Assembly: GCF_039939195.1 (NCBI RefSeq) | Contig: NZ_JBDUUH010000005.1 | Span: 307,432-371,431, forward strand | From: Foliimonas ilicis | Lineage (GTDB): Bacteria > Pseudomonadota > Alphaproteobacteria > Rhizobiales > Rhizobiaceae | Reading direction: 5' to 3' | Length of the DNA: 64,000 nt | In this document: positions 26,521 to 36,300 of the stretch, piece after piece | Position numbering within the stretch: position 1 is the first letter of the stretch | Layout: every line of letters starts with the position of its first letter | Translations under genes and position numbers: made by a program | Notes under the pieces: model-generated | Database searches by the model: none | Seen by the model: the letters and a program-made list of their open reading frames with translations, nothing else | Told to the model about the DNA's origin: nothing

Positions 26521-26563
26521 GTTGCGCTATAGGCGCTCTGTATCGCGAGCGAATTTCATGAAA

Positions 26564-26929
26564 CTATTGAACGACCGGCGTTGAGTTCAGCGCCAATGCA
26601 TCATTACAGGCTATAGCTAAAGCGCTGTTAGGTTTGTCAGCGCCAAGCGGTGTTGCCCAACCAGATTTTTCTATTATGCCGCGACGACCATATGAGGTTG
26701 CTGCCTGCAACGATGCGAGTACTTCTAACGAATCCGGAGCGCTCTTGGATTGAGCCACGCAATATGGGGTCATGGCGGTAACCACTGCGGTAACGCTGGC
26801 GGCGTCCGCCATTCGTTGAGCGGTTCCGCCTGTCACCCATCCACCCCAGTTGAAACCTACAATAGCGAGCGCAACAGCGCCTAGACCCGCACCGTATAGC
26901 GCCGGGGATACCCACTCTGGAATTTTCAT
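26564..26929 (-). CDS. Hypothetical membrane-anchored protein
   Basis: 121 residues, not recognised. After M-K-I-P-E-W-V-S-P there is a single glycine/alanine-rich membrane segment (~10-32, A-L-Y-G-A-G-L-G-A-V-A-L-A-I-V-G-F). The soluble tail has two cysteines (in T-P-Y-C-V-A-Q and A-I-A-C-N-D) that could form a disulfide if it is periplasmic. The ATG at 26929 is chosen because it puts the membrane segment at the N-terminus; upstream in-frame starts exist to 26983. Stand-alone gene. Confidence 0.6.
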   Translation of the reverse strand: MKIPEWVSPALYGAGLGAVALAIVGFNWGGWVTGGTAQRMADAASVTAVVTAMTPYCVAQSKSAPDSLEVLASLQAATSYGRRGIIEKSGWATPLGADKPNSALAIACNDALALNSTPVVQ

Positions 26930-27070
26930 TATTTTGTCCGATCTTATCAGACAGACGCGCCTGATTGCGCGCATGTACGTCAACCTATCACGTAACTATG
27001 TCTGGAAGTAATAATTCGGCACACGCCCGTAGATGCTGCTTAAACCGATGTTCCTGATCGGCGTGAGTTT

Positions 27071-27382
27071 CTACTGCCGATAAAGGACCATGCCTGCGTG
27101 ATAGAGCACACCGTCGATGAAATCGCCATCGGCGGTAAAGCCGGTATCATCCCAATATTCGATATGGTTGCCGGTTACCTCATAGCGCCCTTCATAGGCA
27201 CGTTCGCGGGTGCCGCGCGCTTCAACGTAGCGGTTGTTCGGTAGCAATTCGTGACGGATGCGACCGTCTTCGGTGACCCACATGCCGACATAGGGATGAT
27301 CAATTTTCACGTCCGTTTCCTCGGCTGTGGCCACCTGCCCGAGCAGGACGACCGCTAAAAGCGTTGTCAAAGATTTCTGCAT
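27071..27382 (-). CDS. Small exported protein of the Atu4866 (AgroAtu) family
   Basis: 103 residues with a signal peptide (M-Q-K-S-L-T-T-L-L-A-V-V-L-L-G-Q-V-A-T-A-E). The mature part H-P-Y-V-G-M-W-V-T-E-D-G-R-I-R-H-E-L-L and R-Y-E-V-T-G-N-H-I-E-Y-W-D-D-T-G-F matches the Atu4866 domain, a small beta-barrel of unknown function. Start is ATG 27382 with GGAGAAAG upstream. It lies 62 bp after the NTF2-like gene on the same strand, within a small SDR/SnoaL cluster. Confidence 0.75.
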   Translation of the reverse strand: MQKSLTTLLAVVLLGQVATAEETDVKIDHPYVGMWVTEDGRIRHELLPNNRYVEARGTRERAYEGRYEVTGNHIEYWDDTGFTADGDFIDGVLYHAGMVLYRQ

Positions 27383-27444
27383 TTTCTTTCTCCTGATCGC
27401 TGGAGTGGCGGCAGCACCAGAAGGGCACTGCCGCATAAATCGGG

Positions 27445-27981
27445 CTAATTCGAGCGAGGCTCATTGTTGTCGATAACCTCTTGATATGCGGCGAGGTCAA
27501 GGAAGGCCTCAGCCTCGGTCACGACGCCATCTGTCATCTGGAAAATCCAGACAAACTGGTTGGCGTAAGGTGCGCCGGAAGTCGTCGTGGCCGATCCATC
27601 GAAGCGAACGATCACCGTGTCACCTGCTGCCCAGACGTCATGAACCTTTGGAACAAGCGGAGTAGAAAGGCGGCTGATAAGGGGGAGAGATCCCTGCTCG
27701 ACGAAATCTTCCATGCCGGTATAGGTGCGGGCCACCGGTCCAGAACCCCGGATGGTCCAGCTTATATTCGGAGCCAGAAGCTCGGCAAAGACATTGCCGC
27801 CTTCAACCCAGTTGTCGAATGCCTGCCGGACGATCGCTTCGTTTCGGGTGGTGACATCTGTCTCCTGGGTGGGCGCAGGCATTATGCATGTTTCTTGGGC
27901 GCTCGCCGGTGCCATACCCGCGGTCAAGGTAATGGCGATCAGCAACGTGCAGGCAGATTGCGTCATGCGGGAAAATGTCAT
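27445..27981 (-). CDS. Exported nuclear transport factor 2-like (SnoaL-type) protein
   Basis: 178 residues with a signal peptide of ~27 residues (T-L-L-I-A-I-T-L-T-A-G-M-A-P-A-S-A-Q). The mature part is a single cone-shaped NTF2/SnoaL fold: E-A-I-V-R-Q-A-F-D-N-W-V-E-G, then V-W-A-A-G-D-T-V-I-V-R-F-D-G and N-Q-F-V-W-I-F-Q-M-T-D-G-V-V-T-E-A-E-A-F-L-D. These domains act as small-molecule isomerases, hydratases or binding modules; no catalytic assignment is possible here. ATG 27981 is preferred to the start at 28044 because it gives the signal peptide directly. Downstream of the SDR gene by 59 bp. Confidence 0.75.
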   Translation of the reverse strand: MTFSRMTQSACTLLIAITLTAGMAPASAQETCIMPAPTQETDVTTRNEAIVRQAFDNWVEGGNVFAELLAPNISWTIRGSGPVARTYTGMEDFVEQGSLPLISRLSTPLVPKVHDVWAAGDTVIVRFDGSATTTSGAPYANQFVWIFQMTDGVVTEAEAFLDLAAYQEVIDNNEPRSN

Positions 27982-28040
27982 CTTTCGATTCCTTTTGTGG
28001 TGGGTCGGAGGGGGAATGGTTGGGTTTGCCAGCCGGAGCA

Positions 28041-28763
28041 TCACTGAGGCGACGCCGTCGGTCGGATGGTGATCTCGGTCGTATCGACGCTGTCGGGCGC
28101 CTCGATCACCTGTCGCACCGCCAATGCGATGTCGGCGGGCTGAAGCGCGATTGCGCGATATTCGTCCATCACGGCCATCGTTTCTTCATGGGTGATGGTC
28201 GATGCCAGGTCGCTTTCGACAACACCAGGATTAACGCAGGTGACGCGGATATTCGTGCTTTCCTGGCGCAGCCCATCGGAAATGGCGCGCACTGCAAACT
28301 TTGTGGCGCAATATACCGCCGCTGTAGGCACGACCTGCAGCGCACCGATCGAACCAATGTTGATGATCTGACCACTGCCTTGCTGCTCCATGGTGGGCAG
28401 AACCGCGCCGATGCCCCAGAGCACGCCCTTGATGTTTACATCGACCATCCGTTCCCACTCATCCTGCTTTCCGGCGGAAATTGGCGACAGGGGCATCACG
28501 CCCGCATTGTTCACCAGAACGTCGATGCGCCCCCAGAGGTCGAGAGCTGCTTGCGCGAAATCAGCCATGGAAGCCCGGTCAGTGACGTCCAGAACATGGG
28601 CTTCCGCAATGCCGCCTGCCTCGCGAAGTTCGGCTGCGATGGCCTCGACGCGCTCTAGCCGACGTGCGCCTAGCAGCACCTTTGCGCCATGGGCCGCAAG
28701 CTCGCGGGCGATGCCTTCGCCGATCCCGCCTGAGGCGCCTGTAATCAGAATAATCTTGTCCAT
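28041..28763 (-). CDS. SDR family NAD(P)-dependent oxidoreductase
   Basis: 240 residues, classical short-chain dehydrogenase. The cofactor motif is T-G-A-S-G-G-I-G (8-15), N-N-A-G at 85-88, and the catalytic tetrad Asn110, Ser138, Tyr151 and Lys155 is complete. A-R-R-L-E-R after the second strand favours NADP(H). ATG 28763 has AGGAAGAG upstream. Divergent from a LysR gene, with the exported NTF2-like and Atu4866-like genes downstream, a combination suggesting one inducible unit. Confidence 0.9.
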   Translation of the reverse strand: MDKIILITGASGGIGEGIARELAAHGAKVLLGARRLERVEAIAAELREAGGIAEAHVLDVTDRASMADFAQAALDLWGRIDVLVNNAGVMPLSPISAGKQDEWERMVDVNIKGVLWGIGAVLPTMEQQGSGQIINIGSIGALQVVPTAAVYCATKFAVRAISDGLRQESTNIRVTCVNPGVVESDLASTITHEETMAVMDEYRAIALQPADIALAVRQVIEAPDSVDTTEITIRPTASPQ

Positions 28764-28860
28764 GAACTCTTCCTTTCGTGATGCTGACGAAAAGGTGGAC
28801 GTTTCTGGCTGTCGCCGGTATCCCTTCAATTGTGGACTGGATGGTTAGCAAGATTTGACA

Positions 28861-29748
28861 ATGAACATCGACATGAACCTGTTGCCTCTGTTTCAGGCTG
28901 TCGCGGAGGAAGACAATTTCCGTGCCGCAGCCGATCGGCTTGGGGTGACGCGCTCGGCCGTGAGCCAAGGCATCCGGCGGCTTGAAGACGGCATCGGCAC
29001 AGCGCTGGTAACGCGCACCACGCGCTCGGTCCGCTTGACCGAGGCAGGAGAGAAGTTGCGCGAGGCCCTGTCCCAACCCATGTCGGACATTACGGCGGCG
29101 CTGGAGCATCTGGCGGCGGAAGATCAACCACGCGGGCTTTTGAGACTGGCCGTAACTTCGATTGCAGAAGGCTTTCTATCGGGACCGTTCCTCACCCGTT
29201 TTGCCGAGGCAAATCCGGAAGTGACCATCGATGTGGTGGTAACCGACGAGGAGTTCGACATAGTAGCGGCGGGGTTTGATGCAGGTATCAGGCTGGGCGA
29301 GGTGATCGAGCAAGACATGATCGCCGTGCCGATGGGCGGCGAACAGCGCGAGGCGGTCGTGGCTGCGCCCGCCTATCTGGCAAAGCATGGCGGGCCGTCC
29401 CATCCGCGCGACCTGGTTCACCATCGCTGCATCGGCTGGCGCCCCGCGCCGAATGTCGCTCCCCATCGCTGGGAGTTCGCAGAAAAAGGCGTCGAGTTCG
29501 ACGTCGCAGTCGAACCGCAGATCACGACAAACGATCTTCGCCTGATGTTGCGCACCGCACTTTGCGGGGCCGGGATAACTTTCGCCCCGCGCGAGACATT
29601 CCACCTTTATGTGGAGAGGGGCGAACTTGTCTGGCTGCTGGAAGACTTCCTGCCGCCTTTTCCGGGGTTCTATCTCTACTATCCGCAACGCCGGAATATG
29701 GCGCCAAAGCTCCGCGCTTTGGTCGAACATGTGCGCCGCTGGACCTGA
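28861..29748 (+). CDS. LysR family transcriptional regulator
   Basis: 295 residues. The helix-turn-helix is L-F-Q-A-V-A-E-E-D-N-F-R-A-A-A-D-R-L-G-V-T-R-S-A-V-S-Q-G-I-R-R-L-E near residues 7-39, followed by the effector domain (L-L-R-L-A-V-T-S-I-A-E). ATG 28861 is taken as start; a TTG two codons earlier is possible. Divergent from the SDR gene across 97 bp, which is the standard arrangement for a LysR regulator and its target. Confidence 0.9.
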   Translation: MNIDMNLLPLFQAVAEEDNFRAAADRLGVTRSAVSQGIRRLEDGIGTALVTRTTRSVRLTEAGEKLREALSQPMSDITAALEHLAAEDQPRGLLRLAVTSIAEGFLSGPFLTRFAEANPEVTIDVVVTDEEFDIVAAGFDAGIRLGEVIEQDMIAVPMGGEQREAVVAAPAYLAKHGGPSHPRDLVHHRCIGWRPAPNVAPHRWEFAEKGVEFDVAVEPQITTNDLRLMLRTALCGAGITFAPRETFHLYVERGELVWLLEDFLPPFPGFYLYYPQRRNMAPKLRALVEHVRRWT

Positions 29749-29931
29749 CGATTGAATACAGTCGCGCCGATGTTATTGCCGTCGATGCGTCTTCACCATG
29801 CCATGGTTGCAGATAAGCCACATACCACAACCTAAAGACCCCTATTGTGTACCTTTTCACAAAACTAACATTGTCTGAAATGTGGCGGCTGGTATCTCTT
29901 TTTCACCCGAAAATCACCAAAAGGAAACGTG

Positions 29932-31071
29932 ATGCGGAAACTGGTGCCGATTGCCTTTATCGCCGTTATCAGCGCGTGCGCCAGCCCGTCTGATGGTCCC
30001 AGTGCGACCAACATCCGCAACGCCTCTCTTCCCAACTCCAACGAGAAAATTCCGGTCGTCGAATTGTCCGATGCGCCGATGAGCGCAATGGGCGCGACAA
30101 CGCTTTCATACTCTCCCAACGATGCGGGCCTTAGTGAATTTCGCTCTGGCGGGTTTGTCGATACGCGACTGCGCCGTGGCGACGTGATTGAGGTTACGAT
30201 CCTCGATACGGGCGAGGAGGGGATGTTTTCCTCGACCGACAGCAAGACGCTCAATCTCGGCCGTTTCACGGTTGATAATGGCGGTTTCGTAACCATGCCA
30301 TTCGTCGGCAAGCAGCGCGTTCTGGAATCCTCGCCCGACGCGCTTCAGACGCAGATCGTCAATGGTTTGCGTGGCTCTGCGGTTAATCCGCAAGCGGTGG
30401 TTACGGTCGTCGAGAAGCCAACGAGCGGCATAACGGTCAATGGCGATGTGCGCGCTGCCGGGCGCTTTCCGCTGACCGCGCGCAAAGAGCGCGTGCTGGA
30501 TGCGATTGCGCTTGCGGGCGGTGCGTCCAAGGCTCCGGGTGCGGCGACGGTAACGCTCGTTCGCGGCAAGCAGCGCGCAACCGCGCCACTCGACCGGGTG
30601 CTGCGCGAAGATCGTCAGAACGTTTATCTTCTGCCCGACGATCAGCTCTTCATCCAGGGCGATGCGCCGAGCTTCACGGCTTTTGGAGCATTCAAGAGCG
30701 TTGGTGAATTTGAGTTCGAAACCGGAAAGCTGACGCTTGCTCAGGCGCTTGGACGTGCCGGCGGTCTGCTCGATGACCGGGCCGATGCGCGCAATTTCTA
30801 TGTCTTCCGCAATCAGGCTGTTCACACGGATGCGGCCTATGCATCGGCGGGCAAGAACCCCGGCATGCCGTTCATTACAACCAAACCGGTCATCTATCGC
30901 GTCAATCTGAAAGACGTGTCAAATTTCGGTCTGATGCAGCAATTCAAGATACAGGACGGCGATATGCTCTATGCGAGCAATGCCGGGCTGGTGGATGCTG
31001 CAAAGCTAATCACAGTCTTCCAGAAAAGCGCTGCCACAGCGGCAGCACCGCTTCCGGGTGGCGGGAGCTAA
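29932..31071 (+). CDS. Polysaccharide export outer-membrane lipoprotein (Wza-like, Poly_export/SLBB)
   Basis: 379 residues with a lipoprotein signal (M-R-K-L-V-P-I-A-F-I-A-V-I-S-A-C, lipobox I-S-A-C). A Poly_export domain begins at ~75 (D-T-R-L-R-R-G-D-V-I-E-V-T-I-L-D) and SLBB-like repeats follow (G-I-T-V-N-G-D-V-R-A-A-G-R-F-P-L). Such proteins form the outer-membrane exit of capsule or exopolysaccharide machines. No other polysaccharide gene is in the window, so it is an orphan here. Start ATG 29932 follows AAAGGAAACG; the codon before is an in-frame GTG. Its end overlaps the convergent ppkA gene by 4 bp. Confidence 0.85.
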   Translation: MRKLVPIAFIAVISACASPSDGPSATNIRNASLPNSNEKIPVVELSDAPMSAMGATTLSYSPNDAGLSEFRSGGFVDTRLRRGDVIEVTILDTGEEGMFSSTDSKTLNLGRFTVDNGGFVTMPFVGKQRVLESSPDALQTQIVNGLRGSAVNPQAVVTVVEKPTSGITVNGDVRAAGRFPLTARKERVLDAIALAGGASKAPGAATVTLVRGKQRATAPLDRVLREDRQNVYLLPDDQLFIQGDAPSFTAFGAFKSVGEFEFETGKLTLAQALGRAGGLLDDRADARNFYVFRNQAVHTDAAYASAGKNPGMPFITTKPVIYRVNLKDVSNFGLMQQFKIQDGDMLYASNAGLVDAAKLITVFQKSAATAAAPLPGGGS

Positions 31072-31982
31072 ACCACGATTCCGCGCAAGGTTTTCAGCGC
31101 GGAATTCGCGCTGTCGGGGCGATCTGCGGGATTTTCCCGAGCGAGCCGTGTGGCCAGTGCAGCCATTCGCGATACGGATGCATCCGTATCGCTGCATCGC
31201 TCAAGCATAAGTCTCATGATGAGGCCGCAGGCATAAAGATCGGTACGCATGTTGAGCGGCGCTCTATCGCGCTGTTCGGGAGCCAGAAATTCGGTGTGTC
31301 CGGCGAACCCGATATCGAGATCGCTATGCTGCTGCCCGGCCCCCAGCGCAAAGCCGAAATCGGCAATCTTCAAACTTGCCAATTCACCGCCTGACAACAG
31401 AAGATTGTCAGGCGCGAGATCGCAATGGATCAGGTGGCGCGAATGAAGAAATGTCAAGCCCGACAAAAGCGCATCCATTGCTTGCCCAATTTCGGTTGCG
31501 CTGAATGATCCATCACTGAGACGCTGCGATAGGCTGCTTTCCGCCCATTCAAAAATCAGGGCCGGTCGCCCGTCATCCAGTCGAAGCATCATTTGCGGCG
31601 CATGCAGATTGTCGTGCTTCAAAGGCAGGGCGATGTGCGCCTCACGCAACAGAAGGCGTCGTGCGATTTCGTCGTCTGCGTGGTCGGGATGAAGCGTTTT
31701 CAGTGCGTGATTTGTCTGAAGATCGCGATGGCGAATGCGATAGATTTCCGTTCGTGCACTGACATGAACGCGCTCCTCCATCGTGAAACTGTTGGCGATG
31801 AATTCGCGATTGTTCTCGTTCAGGCGCGACAGCCCTTTATCGAGAGCGTCTCGTACCCGATCGATCAACATAGTGGTTTCATCGGTTTCGCGCTTTACGG
31901 TGCCATTATATTGCAACGCCTGCCAAAGCGCTTCGAACCGCTTCGCGATGTCGTCGAAATCGCCGGACCCGCCCGCGTTCAT
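31068..31982 (-). CDS. ppkA: T6SS serine/threonine protein kinase PpkA
   Basis: 304 residues with a kinase domain from ~65 to the end. ATP-binding Lys95 (A-L-K), helix-C Glu115, catalytic Asp188 in H-C-D-L-A-P-D-N, Asn193, D-F-G at 208-210 and A-P-E at 234-236 are all present, so it should be active. HCD replaces HRD, making it a non-RD kinase without need for activation-loop phosphorylation. No membrane segment or periplasmic sensor is present, unlike long PpkA proteins of Pseudomonas. By analogy with Agrobacterium it phosphorylates TssL on Thr14. Last gene of the minus-strand operon, overlapping tagF-pppA by 4 bp. Confidence 0.88.
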   Translation of the reverse strand: MNAGGSGDFDDIAKRFEALWQALQYNGTVKRETDETTMLIDRVRDALDKGLSRLNENNREFIANSFTMEERVHVSARTEIYRIRHRDLQTNHALKTLHPDHADDEIARRLLLREAHIALPLKHDNLHAPQMMLRLDDGRPALIFEWAESSLSQRLSDGSFSATEIGQAMDALLSGLTFLHSRHLIHCDLAPDNLLLSGGELASLKIADFGFALGAGQQHSDLDIGFAGHTEFLAPEQRDRAPLNMRTDLYACGLIMRLMLERCSDTDASVSRMAALATRLARENPADRPDSANSALKTLRGIVV

Positions 31983-33358
31983 TCCGGCTGAATACCGACC
32001 ACGATTGCACTGAGATTCTCGCGCGAATTGGCGATGAGCGCGTCTTGAACGAGCGCTTCCGCCGCCTGATCGACCGGTGTGTCGATCAAAATTTCCGCAA
32101 TGCTTCGTTCATCCAGAGCGCGTGCGAGAGCGTAGCTGCAAAGTAAAAAGCGGTCCCCGCTTTGCAAATTGTCAGTCACGGTTTCAGGCATCAATTGCGC
32201 ACGTACTCCGATGCCGCGGGAAAGCGTCCTTCGAAGTCCAACCTCGACGTGGTCGCGCGTCAGGCAGCGCATCATGCCGTCCCGAACTAGATAACATCGT
32301 GCGTCGCCGGCCCAGACGATCGCGAACGCGTCGTCCACGATTGCCAGCGCCGCTACACTGGCAGCGGGAGCTTCGCGTCCGTTCGATGCGTAACTCGATT
32401 GCAGCAAACCATGCGCCCGGCCGAACTTGCCTTTTACCTCCTGTACGAGAGAGTCCAGAAGATCGGTTGGCGAAATGTCGGCCAGCGTATTGGTCGTAAT
32501 TTTCGCGGCCTCGACCGCTGCGATGCTGTCGCCCATCCCGTCGGCAATTGCCAGAATGCACGGGCTTTCCGAAACGAGCAGCGCATCGGCATTAACGGCA
32601 AGACGTGTGCCGGGATGGGTCGAATAGCTGCGCTCGATGGAGAATTTTTGAATCGGTTCGGGCGCGGCTATGACGGGCGGGGCGGATTCGACTTTTGGCG
32701 GTGAAGGCTCTGTCACAGGCGGCGCGACATGCACCGGAAAATCCCGGATGAGTTTCACGAAATCGTCGGTTTTAGGCGCACCGGCCGTCTTGAAGCCTTT
32801 GGCTTGCCCCGTATCGAAATCCGGCCGCCACCAAAGCGAAATCGACTCACCGGCAGTGCGTGGCGCGTCGTTCTTCGCTGGGGGCCGGGCGTGGGGCAGG
32901 CGCAGGCGCTTTATGCCAGCGGTAAAGGACGCAACTTCGAACTCGCGGGTCAGGGATGTTTCGGCCAGCGCTTCGGCGGCTATGAACCAGTTCTCATCGA
33001 AACAAAGCTGCCGCGGATGATCCCGGAAGCTGGTCAGATGTGCTGCGATCACCAATGGGAAGCTGCGCCCGACACGGTCTGTACTCGGCAGCACGACGCC
33101 GACGACCGTAGTTGGTCCCCAGAGCCCGCGCTCGATAACGAACCTCCATGGTGGCATGGCCTTGAAGTGCCGAGGCCACTCTTTTCCGAACGTCTGCTCG
33201 CTTGCCTGAATGCCTGCCTGTATCCAGCCGTCGAGAAAGTTCTGGAACGTCCTTCCAAGGGCCGTCGAGATGAAATCGCCATGGGTCGGAACCTTGCCGA
33301 AAAAGCCGATCCGGTCAGCTTCTGGGGCGGTCGTTTCGGGAGCGTGGCGTTCGTTCAT
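31979..33358 (-). CDS. TagF-PppA fusion: T6SS repressor domain plus PP2C phosphatase
   Basis: 459 residues in two parts. Residues ~15-200 are the TagF/ImpM domain (I-G-F-F-G-K-V-P-T-H-G-D-F, then W-R-F-V-I-E-R-G-L-W-G and G-R-S-F-P-L-V-I-A). From ~225 a PP2C phosphatase domain carries the metal-binding motifs N-A-D-A, I-A-D-G-M-G-D and W-A-G-D-A-R-C-Y-L, then L-T-R-D-H. The two activities are separate proteins in Pseudomonas but fused here, as in Agrobacterium. It should oppose PpkA and hold secretion in check post-translationally. It lies 11 bp after tssM. Confidence 0.9.
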   Translation of the reverse strand: MNERHAPETTAPEADRIGFFGKVPTHGDFISTALGRTFQNFLDGWIQAGIQASEQTFGKEWPRHFKAMPPWRFVIERGLWGPTTVVGVVLPSTDRVGRSFPLVIAAHLTSFRDHPRQLCFDENWFIAAEALAETSLTREFEVASFTAGIKRLRLPHARPPAKNDAPRTAGESISLWWRPDFDTGQAKGFKTAGAPKTDDFVKLIRDFPVHVAPPVTEPSPPKVESAPPVIAAPEPIQKFSIERSYSTHPGTRLAVNADALLVSESPCILAIADGMGDSIAAVEAAKITTNTLADISPTDLLDSLVQEVKGKFGRAHGLLQSSYASNGREAPAASVAALAIVDDAFAIVWAGDARCYLVRDGMMRCLTRDHVEVGLRRTLSRGIGVRAQLMPETVTDNLQSGDRFLLCSYALARALDERSIAEILIDTPVDQAAEALVQDALIANSRENLSAIVVGIQPE

Positions 33359-33369
33359 CGCGCGGCGCT

Positions 33370-36300
33370 TCAGAACTGGTTCGGACAGGCGAAATCGGAC
33401 AACGCCTGGAGCCTGAACGGATTGAGAACCGATCCGAATTGGATGTCGAACTCGGCAGTGTGACCGCGATCTTCAAAACGCGCCCGGAACAGATCGTCAC
33501 TCTCAACCGTAACGTCAGCCTTATCGAATAGACGGAAAGGTGACCAATCTCCGGTTTCGGTCAGAGTCTGCTGAAATCCGCCCGGATAGAACATGACGTG
33601 AGAACTTTTCTTGGGCTCGCTGCTTGGCCACTCGAATGACTTCGAGAGCACCCGTCCCGGAACATAAACAAGAGGCTCCTCGTCGATTCTCATCGCAACG
33701 GCAGTGGCTGAATCGCTGAGTGAAACCGGCTTCACATTTATCGAGATGGAAGGAGTCTCACTGCCCGCCGGGAAGAAGGCGCGGTTTATCTTGTCGGCGT
33801 TTTCGAATTGTGAGATCGCCTCACTCGGAATGCCTTCGGCGCCGAACGTCCCGCGCCAGCCCCATGGGCTCGAACCGGTATCGACGAAGGCTTCGAGTCT
33901 GTCTTTGAAGAAGGTTTTGAACAGGCCGCTCGGTCCGAAAAGCCGTACGAAATCACTCATCGCGACATCGCGTGTTGAGTTCCGGTCGAAAGGATAACGT
34001 CCAGTCATGATGCTGGAGCACAGCCGCGCGCCATCGGCAGCCCAGAGGTCGTTGATGCGCGTCCGGGCAGTCTTCACCGCAAGCGAACCGATATCGGCTG
34101 CAACGCCTGCCATCCAGGTATCGACTGGTGCGGGCAAGCGACGGGCTTCCTGCAACAGATTCTGGTTGGCATCTGTCAACTGGCTGTCCACGTCGAAGAC
34201 CTTTGCGACTTCTGCCGTCGAAGTCGTGGCGCGTGAGAGCTGGCTATAGACCTTTTGCAGGATCGGCGTGAGCGCCTTTATCTGCGAGCTTGGCGTCTCA
34301 TCCGATTGCGTGGATGGATCTCCAGCCGCAGGCTCTACAAGCGCCTCACGAAGAAGGCCGAACGGATCCGGCGCATTCGCAGCGCTTGCAAGCGCTGAAT
34401 TGGAAATGCCAGACGCGCTACTTTCTGCCGACGCAACCTCCGCGCTTAGCGGACGCAGGTCCGTTGCTGCCACGATCGCCTTTGAAACAGCCTCGACCGG
34501 GCCGGGCTCGGTAGCAAGTATGCGCGTCGTTTCAGTGGCATCGGCGAGCGTCTGCGAAGGGCGCACGCGCATGTCGCTCAGCAACCCGTTCCAACGCTGT
34601 TCGAAATTGTCGAAGTAGAGTTGCAGGGCTGCCTGCGCGACGGTTTCGACCGTTGTGCCGGCAGGGTTCGGCTGGTTGCCGCGTACCCAATGTTCATCGA
34701 GTGCCTCACGCGCCGCATCCGTCACATTTGGAAGCACGACGGTCCGGTATCCATTGCCGGTGAAAAGTCCGGGTATGCCCTCCCGAAGCGGGGCCTTCGA
34801 GGTACGCTCGAAAGCCTGGTCTCCAAGCGCGCCAAGCGCGTCGGCAGGCACAAAAGGGGATAACAAGCGCGCGGCACGGTAATTGCCCAGTATGTCATAG
34901 GCTCTTGCGGCGACGCTCTGATCAGCAATCGCCGCGCGCGCTTTGACGATCAATGCATCATCGAGGTCGATTGCGGGCAGTGCGCCGCCCGCCATCATCT
35001 CGACATGGCTGGTCAAGGCGCTCCGCGCGGCAGCACGGCCTTCGCCCGGATAAAGCGTCGCGAACATGTCCTCGGCTTTCAGCGATACGAATTCGCCATC
35101 GACCTGTCCGAGACCGCCAAGCATTCCGTAAAGCTTCAGTGCGTCGAATGTCTTGCTGACATTTTCGGTGTCTTCCATATCCTTTTGAAGTTGCACCAGA
35201 AGGCGCGGCAACAGCAAAGCGTTCAAGGCGCGCTGATATGCATCGCGCTGGCGGCTGGCGATCTTGCTTTCCTGATCGAGTCCGAAACTCACCGGCCAGA
35301 CGCGCGTTTCGCGAAAGCCTGTCGTCACGCCGCGCAGATTGTCGAGAGCGGGGAGAATACGCAGGAAATCAGCGTCGGAAACATCGCGAACCGGCACGCC
35401 ACGAATGAGTTGTTCGTAGGCGTCGATCCGCTCATCAGCCTTTGCAAGCGCGCTGGAGTTTTGGAAATAGGTTGCCGTCCAACTCGCCAGCACCAGCAAG
35501 AACATAGCAGCGGCGGCGCCATAGGCGACCTGACGCAATATCATCTGACGCCGCGAAAGACGTTTGTCCCGCGCGACAAGAGACGCCTCGCCGAAGATCA
35601 CATCCTTGAAAAGACGTGACAGGAAATAGCTGCGGCGCATGCGCGGTGCCGAGGCTTTCGCCGCTGCTGGCTCCATGTCTTCGGACTGTGTGCCGGATGC
35701 GAAATAAACGCCGCGCAGCAGAGGGGATTCGACGAGCTTCGAGCCTGCGCAAAGCTCGGTTAGCATTTCATGCAACCGCTCTTTGAGTGACGCGAGCTCG
35801 GCGGGGAAGCGGAAAATACGCCCGCGCAGTTCGGCGTCCGGCTCCTGCTGCAGACGCTCGATCAGCATTGCGCCGACGCGTTCCTGAAGAAGAGCAAACT
35901 CTTCCAGAAAGCGATCCGGCAGATTGTCGGATTTGTAGCTTTCCTCAAGGCCGAACGTCGTGCCCCATACCTGATCGCGGTCGGTCTTGTTGAAACCGTC
36001 GAAGAACTCCACGAAACCAGTCAGCAGATCCGCTTTCGTCAGCACGAGGTAGACCGGCACGCGGGCCTGAAGATACTCGTCGAGTTCCGAGAGCCGTTGG
36101 CGGATTGCGCGCACTTCCTCAAGCTGCGCCGCGTGATCGCGCGTCATCAGATCGCCGATCGAGAGCGTCACCAGAACGCCGTTTACGGGCTGCGAGCGGC
36201 GGTACTTCTTGAGCAGTCCGAGAAAGCCCTCCCATCCCGCTTTCGATGCACCGTTCAGATCGTCCTGTGTCGTGTAGCGTCCTGCAGTGTCTATCAGGAT

